Counted from the first letter of the stretch, positions 1 through 8,622 are shown. The stretch: 34,077 bases of DNA from SFHK01 sp045538305 (GCA_045538305.1 JAZSRC010000031.1:1-34077); one strand, 5' to 3'. Notes: a model not told the origin generated them from the letters alone. Numbers and translations are program-made.

Positions 1-2214
1 CTTCTCGTCTACCTTCGGCCATGCGCGGCGCACAAGCTCCTCGCCCAGCTGCATCAGCTCGTTGATTTCTTCAGTGATGTGGGGTGCTACGGGGTTGAGC
101 ATCTGAATCAGAACCGTCAGTTCTCCGCCCGTTGCGCGGCCCTTTGCGTACAACTGGTTTACCAGCGTCATCATTGCGGCGGTGGCGGTGTTGAACTTCA
201 TCTTCTCGTAGTCTTCGGATACTTTTTTGATGCACACGTTCACATCATACGCCATATCCTTGGAAATGCCCTCGTCGGAAGTGGTAATATCCATCAGCTT
301 CCATACGCGGTCGAGGAAGCGGCGGCAGCCGCGCGCGCCGTCGGTCTGCCACGGAATGGCCTGATCAAAGGCACCCATGAACATTTCGTACAGGCGGAAC
401 GCATCTGCGCCGAGCTCATCCACCACGTCGTCGGGGTTAATGACGTTACCGCGGGATTTGGACATCTTTTCACCGTCGGTTCCCAGAATCATGCCCTGAG
501 CAGTGCGCTTCATGTAGGGTTCGGGCGAGTTTACAAGGCCGATGTCGTACAGAAGGCGGTGCCAGAAGCGGGAATACAGCAGGTGGCGGGGTACGTGCTC
601 CATGCCGCCGTTGTACCAGTCAACCGGCATCCAGTAATTGAGCGCTTCTTCGGAAGCAAACTGGTCGGCATTGTGCGGATCGCAGTAGCGCAGGAAATAC
701 CAGCTGGAGCCTGCCCACTGGGGCATGGTATCGGTTTCTCTCTGAGCTGCGCCGCCGCACTTGGGACAGGTGCAGTTGACAAAGCTTTCAATGTGCGCAA
801 GCGGACTCTTGCCGTCGGAGCCGGGACGGAAATCCTCAACGTCGGGCAGCATGAGTGGAAGCTGATCGTAGGGAACTGCTACGACGCCGCACTTTTCGCA
901 GTGGATCAGCGGGATGGGCTCGCCCCAATATCTCTGGCGGTTGAAGGCCCAGTCCTTCATTTTGTACTGAACGCCTGCGCGGCCAATGCCCTTTTTCTCG
1001 ATTTCTTCCAGTGCGCGGGCAATGGAATCCTTTTTGTTGGTATAGCCGTTCAGGAAATCGGAGTTGATCATCTCGCCGTCGCCTGCATAGGCTTCCTTCT
1101 CGATGTCGCCGCCCTTGATGACCTGAATGATATCGATGCCAAACTTTTTGGCGAATTCCCAGTCGCGCTGATCGTGCGCCGGAACAGCCATGATGGCGCC
1201 GGTGCCATAGCCCATCATTACGTAATCGGAGATGAATACGGGGATTTCTGCGCCCGTCAGCGGATTGACAGTGCGCAGGCCTTCGATTTTGAGACCGGTC
1301 TTGTCCTTGACAAGCTGGGTGCGTTCAAACTCGGTTTTCTTTGCGCATTCCTCGCGGTATGCGATGATTGCATCCATATTGGAAATCAGGCCCTGATGCT
1401 TGTCAATCAGCGGATGCTCGGGCGCCATGACCATGAAGGTTACGCCAAAGAGCGTGTCGGGGCGGGTGGTATAGATTTCGACTGTTTCATCAATGCCCTT
1501 GAAGGGGAAGTTCACGAAAGCGCCGGTGGATTTGCCGATCCAGTTTACCTGCTGCTGCTTGATGTTTTCGGGATAGTCCACGATGTCAAGGCCTTCCAGC
1601 AGCTTATCGGCGTATTTTGTTATACGCAGATACCATACGTCCTTGGGCAGCTGCACTACGTCGCCGTGGCAGATATCGCACTTGCCGCCCTGGCTGTCCT
1701 CGTTGGAGAGAACGACCTTACAGCTGGGGCAGTAGTTAACCAGCGTCTTGTCGCGGAAAACCATGCCGTGCTCAAAGAGCTTGAGGAAAATCCACTGCGT
1801 CCACTTATAGTAGTTGGGATCAGTGGTGTCTACTTCGCGGCTGTAGTCGAAGGAGAAGCCCAGGCGCTTGAGCTGCTCACGGAAGTGATCGATGTTCTTC
1901 TTGGTAACAACGGCGGGGTGCACGTTGTTTTTGATGGCGAAGTTCTCGGTCGGAAGGCCAAAAGCATCGTAGCCGATGGGGAAAAGTACGTTATAGCCTT
2001 CCATGCGGCGCTTACGGGCAATGATATCCATTGCGGTGTTGGAACGCGGATGGCCTACGTGCAGGCCTGCGCCGGACGGATAGGGGAACTCGATCAGGGG
2101 GTAGAACTTGGGCTTGGTGTAGTCCGTCGTCGCATTCAGACAGCCGGTATTATCCCAATGATCCTGCCACTTGCGTTCAATGTTTCTGGGGCTGTACTCC
2201 GGATACTTGCTCAT
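1..2214 (-). CDS. leuS: Leucyl-tRNA synthetase (C-terminus beyond window)
   Basis: Class I aminoacyl-tRNA synthetase that charges tRNA-Leu in the cytoplasm. The first 738 codons are present; the rest of the anticodon-binding region lies outside the window. The ATP-binding HIGH signature appears as HVGH at residues 52-55 and the KMSKS loop at 583-587. An editing (CP1) domain lies between them. Cysteine pairs near CPSC/CDIC and CEKC/CPKC look like the zinc-knuckle insertions common in bacterial LeuS. The ATG is preceded by AAGGGAG about 9 bases upstream, and the N-terminus (MSKYPEYSPRNIE) matches the family start. The gene stands alone behind a T-box leader, so expression should rise when tRNA-Leu is uncharged. 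A long open frame on the opposite strand is only the antisense shadow of this gene. Identification is essentially certain. Confidence 0.97.
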   Translation of the reverse strand, partial: MSKYPEYSPRNIERKWQDHWDNTGCLNATTDYTKPKFYPLIEFPYPSGAGLHVGHPRSNTAMDIIARKRRMEGYNVLFPIGYDAFGLPTENFAIKNNVHPAVVTKKNIDHFREQLKRLGFSFDYSREVDTTDPNYYKWTQWIFLKLFEHGMVFRDKTLVNYCPSCKVVLSNEDSQGGKCDICHGDVVQLPKDVWYLRITKYADKLLEGLDIVDYPENIKQQQVNWIGKSTGAFVNFPFKGIDETVEIYTTRPDTLFGVTFMVMAPEHPLIDKHQGLISNMDAIIAYREECAKKTEFERTQLVKDKTGLKIEGLRTVNPLTGAEIPVFISDYVMMGYGTGAIMAVPAHDQRDWEFAKKFGIDIIQVIKGGDIEKEAYAGDGEMINSDFLNGYTNKKDSIARALEEIEKKGIGRAGVQYKMKDWAFNRQRYWGEPIPLIHCEKCGVVAVPYDQLPLMLPDVEDFRPGSDGKSPLAHIESFVNCTCPKCGGAAQRETDTMPQWAGSSWYFLRYCDPHNADQFASEEALNYWMPVDWYNGGMEHVPRHLLYSRFWHRLLYDIGLVNSPEPYMKRTAQGMILGTDGEKMSKSRGNVINPDDVVDELGADAFRLYEMFMGAFDQAIPWQTDGARGCRRFLDRVWKLMDITTSDEGISKDMAYDVNVCIKKVSEDYEKMKFNTATAAMMTLVNQLYAKGRATGGELTVLIQMLNPVAPHITEEINELMQLGEELVRRAWPKVDEK

Positions 2215-2456
2215 TTGAATTATCTCCCTTAACAAAATACAAAGCGCATCCCCGCCCAAAGAGACGTAAGCCAGCGCTTACGCGGTACCACTCTTTTTGA
2301 TCCGGCAGGATCCGCTTCTTTGCCCGATATCGGAGGCGGCCGCCCGTCGTGGGATGCTCCGGAACGAGTTCGGCGCTCTGCGCGGCCGTCTCGCACCAAA
2401 CGACGGCTCTCTTCGCGCACAGGCTTACGCCTACTGCTTTCCTTCTCAGCTTATTT
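2215..2456 (-). promoter_or_regulatory. T-box leader of leuS
   Basis: Read on the minus strand, the leader carries an AGAGAG element followed by a stem with a TGGTGCGA loop (arms GCCGTC/GACGGC), a TCCGGAGCATCCC segment, and the T-box itself with the 7-base bulge TGGTACC (2284-2290). The bulge is flanked by AAAGAG (2291-2296) and GCGTAAGC on one side, and by GCTTACGT and CTCTTT on the other, so the antiterminator helices fold perfectly over 2258-2296. Known role: the bulge pairs with the NCCA end of uncharged tRNA. The specifier codon was not located with confidence. The alternative fold is ambiguous: an imperfect AAGCGC/GCGCTT hairpin before a U-rich run, or pairing of TCTCTTT with the ribosome site AAGGGAGA (2223-2230). 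Confidence 0.9.
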
Positions 2457-2484
2457 ATTATAGCATGCCGACGGAAAAATTCAA
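2457..2484 (-). promoter_or_regulatory. Sigma-A promoter of the leuS leader
   Basis: Minus-strand TTGAAT (2479-2484) and TATAAT (2457-2462) are separated by 16 bases. This places transcription start just upstream of the T-box leader. Confidence 0.75.
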
Positions 2485-2564
2485 GTTATGTTTTGGCTGA
2501 TTCCCATTGGTTATGAAGGAATTGGCCTATATACAAAAATATTACAAAAATCTGACAAATTAAT

Positions 2565-2593
2565 TTGACATGGCGTAATATTTGATATATAAT
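2565..2593 (+). promoter_or_regulatory. Consensus sigma-A promoter
   Basis: Perfect TTGACA (2565-2570) and perfect TATAAT (2588-2593) with an optimal 17-base spacer. It drives the small membrane-protein gene and diverges from the leuS promoter. The bases between the two promoters (2485-2564) are AT-rich with no gene visible. Confidence 0.85.
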
Positions 2594-2648
2594 ATTCATA
2601 GATATATGCGCAGTGGAAGGCGCTGCGATCAGAGAGGGGCATAAACAT

Positions 2649-2918
2649 ATGAGCAAAAGTATTAAGAAGGTATCGTTTTTCAATTGGTTTATTACGCTGA
2701 TTTTTTCCGTGATCCCCGGCGTGAACATTCTGTTCTTCATCGGAAGCGCAATGTTTGCCAGAAATCCCTCCAAGCGTACTTATGCGGCTGCGGCGCTTGT
2801 GCTTACGCTGCTTGTGCTGATTGCGCTGTGCGTGGGCGTAATCTTCTTTGGAAATGAAATCGTAAAGTGGGCGGAGAAGGCGATTGAAGCGGCGGAAGCG
2901 ACAACGCCTGTGGTTTAA
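2649..2918 (+). CDS. Small two-helix membrane protein, function unknown
   Basis: A protein of 89 residues. The ATG at 2649 is chosen because GAGAGGGG lies about ten bases upstream and an ideal promoter sits 55 bases further up; an in-frame start 36 bases earlier has no such site. It begins with a basic stretch (MSKSIKK), followed by a hydrophobic helix at about residues 10-35 and a second at about 45-70. The tail (NEIVKWAEKAIEAAEA) looks amphipathic. No family was recognised. The near-consensus promoter suggests strong constitutive transcription, which is notable for such a small gene. It converges on the protease gene with only four bases between the two stop codons and no visible terminator. 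It is likely a real gene, but no function can be assigned. Confidence 0.7.
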   Translation: MSKSIKKVSFFNWFITLIFSVIPGVNILFFIGSAMFARNPSKRTYAAAALVLTLLVLIALCVGVIFFGNEIVKWAEKAIEAAEATTPVV

Positions 2919-2922
2919 GCCG

Positions 2923-4890
2923 CTATTCGACGATGATGAACGAGTCCCCCTGGGGCCATAGATGAACGGTCTGCCGGGCGGAGGAGTTTTTCAGATAGTA
3001 GTTGCATCGTTTCATTGCATACAGCCAGGCTTCGTGAAGTGTGATCTGACGGTTTTTGTCAAGGTCAGCCTTCATGGAGCCTGGTTTGTCTTTGATCAGG
3101 TTCCAGCCGAGTCCCTCCGTCAGGGCGCGGGCAAAAACGGTGGACATCGTGCTTTCGGACGCCGGCGGCGAGGAAGCAATGCGGTAGCTGTTCTGATTGA
3201 AGGAGGAAGATACGATTACTTTGTATTTGGACGATGCGAACGAGTTTTTCAGCGGATTTCCTCCGCTGAAGGCGCGGATCACGTCGTCTGCAAAAGGGCT
3301 TTTCGCTGCGCTTTCGTTTCCGATGAACGCGCCGCTTGAGCAGCAGTCGATCAGCACAATGACAACGCCGTCAATTTTCCGCAAGGCGCGCTCCAGTTCG
3401 AAGGCATACAGCCGTTCACCGTCATACATTTCAAGCCATGCCAGGCCGTTTGAAGTATTTCCGTGGCAATTGATGTAGAAAAGGGATATATCGTTTTCTA
3501 CCGCTCCTTTAAAAGTGGTTTCAATCGCCTTAAGCAGTTCTTTTTTGGACAAGTCCAGCTGCATATTCGTCAGGTAGTTTGACTTTGAAAATTTTTCCTG
3601 CGTGAGCGCGTCCAGTACGCCCTGAGTCGTATTGACGCAGCCTGTGCGTACGCGCCCGTCGGCATAGACGGAAATGCCGACAGTCAGCGCGCGCCGGATG
3701 GGAGCGGGCTTTTGCACAATAACGGTGACGGTATCCGAAAAATCTGTGCCGTCAACGGAAAGAATCACGGCTGCTTCGCCCTCGCCTGCGGCAAACAGAA
3801 GGCCTTCTTCCGTTACCTGTACAACGTCTTCGTTCAGGGAAACCAGCGTTACCGGGGCAGACGGCGCGTATACCGGTTCAAACGCCCAGCCCGGATATAC
3901 CGTATCGCCAACAATGGCCGTTATGGATGCGTCATAGAAACGTATGCCGGTCAGATTGGCGGGCTCTACGGTGATTAAAACGCGCGCCTGAATGCCGCCA
4001 AAGCCGCTAACGGTAATTTCCGCCGTACCTTCGCCCCTTGCGGTGATAATGCCGTCGCCGTTTACCGATGCAACGGACGGAGCCGAGGAAGAATACAGAA
4101 AGTGATTCAGCGCGTCGTCCGGCGTAAAGGAGGGATGAAGGTACATGAACTGTCCGGTCTCCAACGCAAAGGAGGAATCGGTAAAGCCAAGGGTTTCGGG
4201 CGCTGCCTGTTCATAGGACGTTTTTACATGAACGGAGTAGTTTCCGGTTTCACTGCCGTTGGCCGATACGCGCAGAAGGCAGACTTCGCCTGCATTCAGG
4301 TATACAAACGCGCCCTCCGTGTCCTCTGAAGTGATCGGCTCCGCAAGCATTGTGCCGTTTGGCGAAAGCGCTTCAACGATTGTGTTTACGCCGCTTCGGA
4401 TGCTTTTTTTCGTATACAAAAGGACCTCTCCGTCCGACAAAGCGGTGTATTTGTAGTAGTGAACGTCATATGCGCGTGCGAGCGTGCGGTCGATTTTCCC
4501 TTCTGACAGTTCAATCGGGGAATAGACGTTTCTTCCGTGCGACGCGCGGTTGACTTCAAAAGTATAGGCCTCCTCCGAACGCAGGAGCACATGCGTATTG
4601 ATTCCCTCGCGCAGTGTAACGGTAACAGGCAGAACGCCGCTTCCGATAACCTCTGCGCCAGAGGTGATTTCGCAGTATACGTCGGCTTTGGAAAAGGCGC
4701 TTAAGATGTAATCGCCCGTCCGCTCCGGCGTGACGGTGAGAGCGGTAACGCCGCCAAATGAATGCAGACGTTCATTCATTTCAAGCACACTAACGGAGCT
4801 TTCGGACACGCAAACGCCTGCACCCATCCATACGGACAGGAGCAGGCACCAAAAAGCATATATTCGAATGGCTCGGTTTGCGCGCTTGAT
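2923..4890 (-). CDS. Secreted caspase-fold (C14-like) protease with Ig-like repeats
   Basis: Numbered from the first ATG (4827), the protein has 634 residues: an N-terminal beta-rich region (about 20-210), two BIG2-like bacterial Ig domains (about 213-290 and 292-375) and a caspase-type peptidase domain from about 378 to the end. The catalytic dyad is visible as His455 in NCHGN and Cys495 or Cys496 in LIDCCSSG. A clear signal peptide (core AFWCLLLSVW) lies upstream of the ATG in the same frame, with no ATG, GTG or TTG before the upstream gene's stop. The likely start is ATC at 4888-4890, preceded by AGAGG at 8 bases, giving MKRANRAIRIYAFW at the N-terminus; the coordinates use this. It follows the SpoIID-type gene by 11 bases and is probably translationally coupled. 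The substrate is unknown. Metacaspase-like and clostripain-like proteases are the nearest relatives in kind. Confidence 0.85.
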   Translation of the reverse strand: MKRANRAIRIYAFWCLLLSVWMGAGVCVSESSVSVLEMNERLHSFGGVTALTVTPERTGDYILSAFSKADVYCEITSGAEVIGSGVLPVTVTLREGINTHVLLRSEEAYTFEVNRASHGRNVYSPIELSEGKIDRTLARAYDVHYYKYTALSDGEVLLYTKKSIRSGVNTIVEALSPNGTMLAEPITSEDTEGAFVYLNAGEVCLLRVSANGSETGNYSVHVKTSYEQAAPETLGFTDSSFALETGQFMYLHPSFTPDDALNHFLYSSSAPSVASVNGDGIITARGEGTAEITVSGFGGIQARVLITVEPANLTGIRFYDASITAIVGDTVYPGWAFEPVYAPSAPVTLVSLNEDVVQVTEEGLLFAAGEGEAAVILSVDGTDFSDTVTVIVQKPAPIRRALTVGISVYADGRVRTGCVNTTQGVLDALTQEKFSKSNYLTNMQLDLSKKELLKAIETTFKGAVENDISLFYINCHGNTSNGLAWLEMYDGERLYAFELERALRKIDGVVIVLIDCCSSGAFIGNESAAKSPFADDVIRAFSGGNPLKNSFASSKYKVIVSSSFNQNSYRIASSPPASESTMSTVFARALTEGLGWNLIKDKPGSMKADLDKNRQITLHEAWLYAMKRCNYYLKNSSARQTVHLWPQGDSFIIVE

Positions 4891-4901
4891 CGTTAACGCC
4901 T

Positions 4902-6722
4902 CTATTCTCTTGTAATGTAGTCTCCTTTAACGTATCCGGAAAGCTCCGTGGTTTCGATTTTGAACCATCCGTCGTTTTCAGGCTGGATGACGATAAGCCT
5001 GTCTTTATCGGACAGAAGGCCGGCAATGCCTGAGCTGGTGGTGGGCTCTTTTCGGACATTCAGGGATGAGGATGCAGTTTCCAGCGTCACAACCGCATAG
5101 TATTCGCTGGCATTTAACGGGCGCAGCGGCGCGGGCGTGGGCTTTGGCGTAGGCCGCGCGCGGGCGGCGCCTACGCTGTCGGGCAGCGATTCTATTGCGT
5201 GAAGCGCCGGCGTTTTCCAGTCTATTTTTTCAAGACTCATACCGGGATAATAGAACTTCAGTATATCCTCGCAGGATTTTCCGTATTTTCCGGCCATTTG
5301 CTGCGCGCCGCGCTGGCTCATGCCGGAGCCATGTCCGAACCGGCGGGAGATGAGGGTAAAGCCGGAGTCGTTTTGAGTAACTTCAAATACCTCCACATTG
5401 GTGCTGTTGATGGAAAGCGACAGCATATCTTCGATTTGCCCGTAGGTGTTCAGGCGTACCTTGAACGGGGTGGGGACGCTTTCATAATCCGAAAGCTCGT
5501 AAACCTCTGCGGGCGTGGCTTCGCCTGTCGTGGCCTCCTGAGATGTTGCATATGGCGCAGCTGCGTCTGGGGTTGCGGGCTCCGGGAAGATCAGCCGGCG
5601 TCCGGAGGCTTCGAATTCAAAATCGATGTTTTTATACATCCGGCTTCCTTCAATATCCGGATTTGCGAGGGTAATCGCGCGTATGCGGTCGATGCGGATG
5701 TCGCTTGCATCGTCGCTGAAGCCAAGGGACGCCATTTCTTCCGATACGGCTTCTGCCAGTGCCAGCGCGATATCGCTGTTTTCACGGGGGGTATAGGGAA
5801 TAACCGCGCGTTTTACTACGCTCTGCGGATTTTCAAGGTCGTAGGGGTCGTCCTTCATGACGATATAGCCGCCGTCGTCGCCGCCCCATATCTGTTTGGG
5901 CGTTGCGATCTGACCGCCGTTTGATGCGGTGTAGTAGCAGCTTGCAAACCGGCCGTTTACAATGCCGACAATGCCTGCGGTTTCGCGGACCGCCTGCTCT
6001 ACGCGGGTGAACGCCTTATCGTAGCCCTTGTATACCTGATCCTGCGTGGTGTCAACCACATCGTAAATGCGGTTTTTATTGCTTTGCTTTGAACGCATGG
6101 CGTAGGTTCTTGCCGCGATAGCCTGCGCCTTCAGCGCTTCTACGGGGAACGAATCGCTCATTTCATAGGCGACTACGCCGAGCAGATACTCTTCAATGTC
6201 GAGTTTCAGTATGGCGTCTATGCCGCCAGCTTCGTTGGTCAGCGTAAGATCACCCACAAACAGCGCGTCCTTCTCACTTTCGTGAATGTATATGCCGTTT
6301 GTATCGTTTCCGTCGTCGGTCAGGTGTCGCGTCAGGGTAAAGGAGGAGCCCATATTGATGGTCATACCTCCGCAGCCCAGAAGCAGAGAGCCTTCATCGC
6401 ATGCCACGGTGATTTCAGAGCCTCTGGCAAAGCGGAAACCCGCGTCTGCGTCAACAGAGAAAACGCCGTCCAACGTAAGCCCCAGCGCCTCGGGTCTGGC
6501 CAACGATTTCAGATATACGCGGATCATGCCGTCGTCGTTTAAGGCGGAGGCTTGCACGTCCATCACATCGTTATTCAAAAACCATCCCGCGCTCATACCC
6601 GTGAGCATCAGTATGGCCAGAACCAGAATGCCGGCCACGGACGCCCTGCGTATTGCGCGCTTGCGTGCACGCTGCCGTTTTTTGGATATTTTTTTCTTTT
6701 TCTTTGTCGTTGTGTTTGGCAT
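4902..6722 (-). CDS. SpoIID/LytB-domain exported protein with C-terminal SH3
   Basis: A 606-residue exported or membrane-anchored protein. The start is the ATG with AGGAGG nine bases upstream; a longer frame exists but lacks a ribosome site. It has a strongly basic N-terminus (KKKKKISKKRQRARKR), one membrane helix at about residues 30-52, the SpoIID domain, a Pro/Thr-rich linker (PTPKPTPAP) and an SH3-type domain (about 545-606, LNVRKEPTTSSG). SpoIID signatures are clear: YLLGVVAYEM with Glu187, EALKAQAIAARTYA, and GHGSGMSQRGAQQMA near residue 465. SpoIID proteins are lytic transglycosylases acting on denuded glycan strands; Glu187 probably corresponds to the catalytic Glu. SH3 domains usually bind cell wall. 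It shares an operon with the caspase-like protease. It could be the sporulation SpoIID or a vegetative paralogue; the long linker plus SH3 favours a paralogue. Confidence 0.88.
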   Translation of the reverse strand: MPNTTTKKKKKISKKRQRARKRAIRRASVAGILVLAILMLTGMSAGWFLNNDVMDVQASALNDDGMIRVYLKSLARPEALGLTLDGVFSVDADAGFRFARGSEITVACDEGSLLLGCGGMTINMGSSFTLTRHLTDDGNDTNGIYIHESEKDALFVGDLTLTNEAGGIDAILKLDIEEYLLGVVAYEMSDSFPVEALKAQAIAARTYAMRSKQSNKNRIYDVVDTTQDQVYKGYDKAFTRVEQAVRETAGIVGIVNGRFASCYYTASNGGQIATPKQIWGGDDGGYIVMKDDPYDLENPQSVVKRAVIPYTPRENSDIALALAEAVSEEMASLGFSDDASDIRIDRIRAITLANPDIEGSRMYKNIDFEFEASGRRLIFPEPATPDAAAPYATSQEATTGEATPAEVYELSDYESVPTPFKVRLNTYGQIEDMLSLSINSTNVEVFEVTQNDSGFTLISRRFGHGSGMSQRGAQQMAGKYGKSCEDILKFYYPGMSLEKIDWKTPALHAIESLPDSVGAARARPTPKPTPAPLRPLNASEYYAVVTLETASSSLNVRKEPTTSSGIAGLLSDKDRLIVIQPENDGWFKIETTELSGYVKGDYITRE

Positions 6723-6893
6723 GTCTGTCTTCCTCCTGCTTGCGCTTATCCCTTGGACGCGCAGGGCATAAAATAGGTTCCGACCGCATGTTTCCATATA
6801 CCGGAAGCCGGGAATAAACGGCATTTTCAGCATGCGCCCGGAAAGGAAAAATATGCATGAGCGGTGGAATATTTAGAAATAAATAAGAAATAC

Positions 6894-6922
6894 GGCGGCG
6901 CGTATATCCATCACGCGCCGCC
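6894..6922 (-). terminator. Terminator after phosphoglucomutase
   Basis: A nine-base-pair GC-only stem (GGCGGCGCG/CGCGCCGCC) with an 11-base loop begins 14 bases past the stop. It is followed on the minus strand by a T-rich run (GTATTTCTTATTTATTTC). It separates this gene from the SpoIID-type gene. Confidence 0.75.
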
Positions 6923-6936
6923 TAAATGCGTTTATA

Positions 6937-8622
6937 TCAGGCGCCGAATTCGGCGGCTGCCTTGGAAAGAAGCGCAACCTGCTCGGACGCTTTCTGGGCG
7001 GAATCCTCCAGAACGCCGGCATAGATTTTGAGCTTGGGCTCGGTGCCGCTGGGACGTACGCAAACCCATGCGTCGCCTTCCAGCGTGTACAAAAGCACGT
7101 CCGCCTTCGGAAGACCCATGACGTTGCCATTTTTGAAGTCGTACGCTTCGATTACGCGGCGTCCGCCGATTTCAGCCGGGGGGCATGCGCGCAGATCCGC
7201 CGTCGCCTTTTCGCGCTTGGCCATGCCGTCAACGCCAGGCATGGTCACGGAGATCGTCTTTTCGGCGGCATAGCCGTACTCTTTGTACATGGCTTCCAGA
7301 GCGTCAAACAGGCTCTTGCCCTCGCTCTTGAAGTAAGCGGCAAGCTCGCAGGCCAGCAGGGAGGCGATGACTGCGTCCTTATCGCGGATGTAACCGCCGG
7401 TCAAGTAACCATAGCTCTCTTCAAAGCCCAGAAGGAAGCCGTTATTGCCGGCCTTTTCCTGCTGATCGATTACTTCGCCGATAAACTTGAAGCCCGTGAG
7501 CACACGCTTGATTTCCGCGCCGTACTTCTTGGCGATGGCGTCTACGAGGCGGGTGGAAACAATGGTCGTTACAGCGTATGCGCCGCTGCCGGGGGCGGGC
7601 TTTTTCGCCTGCAGAATGTACTCCAGCATCAGACAGCCTGCCTGGTTTCCCGTTACCGGGATCCACTTGCCGTCCTTTTTCAGCATCATGCCCATGCGAT
7701 CGCTGTCGGGATCGGTTCCGACGATTACGTCGGCGTTTACTTCATCGGCGTACTTAAGGGCGATTTCAAACGCTTCGCTGTTTTCCGGGTTCGGGGAGGC
7801 GACGGTTGGGAAACGTCCGTCGGGTGCTTCCTGCTCCTTAACGACGGTAACATCTTCGTAGCCCGCGCGCCTGAGCGCTTCGCGCACCAGCTTATTGCCT
7901 GCGCCGTGCAGGGGGGTGTATACGATCTTCAGCTTTACGCCGGTTCTCGTGAGAAGCTCCGGATCAGGACGAAGGGAGAGCACGTGATCGATGTATGCAT
8001 CGTCAATCTCCTTACCGATAATGCGCAGCAGCCCCTTTTCTCTTGCCTCGGCTTCATCCATCAGCGTAACGGAAATGGGGTCGATCTTTGCCATTTTTGC
8101 CAGCACCTGATCGGCGGTATTGGGCGTGATCTGTCCGCCGTCTCTGCCATAAGCCTTGAAGCCGTTGTACTGAGCGGGGTTGTGGCTTGCGGTTACGACG
8201 ATGCCCGCCACGCAGCCCAGATGCTTGATGGTAAAGCTGAGCTCGGGCGTGGGGCGAAGCTCGTCGAACAGGAAGGCGGGGATGCCCATGTTTGCCAGCA
8301 CCAGCGCGGAATCAACTGCGAATTCGCGCGACATAATGCGGCTGTCATGCGCGATGGCTACGCCCTTTTCCTTAGCGTCCGGGCATTCCGCCAGAAGCTG
8401 TTCGCCAAGGCCCAGCGCGGCTCTTCTTACCGTGTATATGTTCATGCGGTTCGTGCCTGCGCCCAGTACGCCGCGCAGACCGCCCGTTCCGAATTCCAAA
8501 TCCTTATAAAAACGATCTTCGATTTGTTTTTCATCGTTCTGAATGCCGAGAAGCTCTTCTCTGGTATCCTGATCAAGAGCTGCGTCCGAAAGCCATGCAA
8601 GGTAACGTTCCTTTGCGGTCAT
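6937..8622 (-). CDS. Phosphoglucomutase / phosphomannomutase
   Basis: Interconverts hexose 1- and 6-phosphates, supplying glucose-1-phosphate for UDP-glucose and envelope or storage polymers. The 561 residues carry all four active-site loops of the alpha-D-phosphohexomutase family: the phosphoserine loop TASHNP (Ser146), the metal-binding loop DPDSDR (304-309), the sugar-specificity loop GFEESYG (399-405) and the phosphate-binding loop RPSGTEPK (523-530). GGAGG lies nine bases before the ATG. It is monocistronic, with its own promoter and terminator. Length and the GFEESYG loop fit the Firmicutes PgcA-type phosphoglucomutase. Exact sugar preference (glucose, mannose or both) cannot be settled from sequence, so no symbol is given. 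Confidence 0.95.
   Translation of the reverse strand: MTAKERYLAWLSDAALDQDTREELLGIQNDEKQIEDRFYKDLEFGTGGLRGVLGAGTNRMNIYTVRRAALGLGEQLLAECPDAKEKGVAIAHDSRIMSREFAVDSALVLANMGIPAFLFDELRPTPELSFTIKHLGCVAGIVVTASHNPAQYNGFKAYGRDGGQITPNTADQVLAKMAKIDPISVTLMDEAEAREKGLLRIIGKEIDDAYIDHVLSLRPDPELLTRTGVKLKIVYTPLHGAGNKLVREALRRAGYEDVTVVKEQEAPDGRFPTVASPNPENSEAFEIALKYADEVNADVIVGTDPDSDRMGMMLKKDGKWIPVTGNQAGCLMLEYILQAKKPAPGSGAYAVTTIVSTRLVDAIAKKYGAEIKRVLTGFKFIGEVIDQQEKAGNNGFLLGFEESYGYLTGGYIRDKDAVIASLLACELAAYFKSEGKSLFDALEAMYKEYGYAAEKTISVTMPGVDGMAKREKATADLRACPPAEIGGRRVIEAYDFKNGNVMGLPKADVLLYTLEGDAWVCVRPSGTEPKLKIYAGVLEDSAQKASEQVALLSKAAAEFGA

Noticed and set aside
79..2232. A 717-codon open frame on the plus strand opposite leuS
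   Set aside because: It is the antisense of leuS, which has all class I synthetase motifs. The plus-strand translation has no recognisable domains and no ribosome site; long antisense frames are common opposite GC-rich coding sequence.
6723..6893. N-terminal extension of the SpoIID-type gene by 37 codons
   Set aside because: AGGAGG lies directly before the ATG at 6722, and the extension has no conserved or export-like content.
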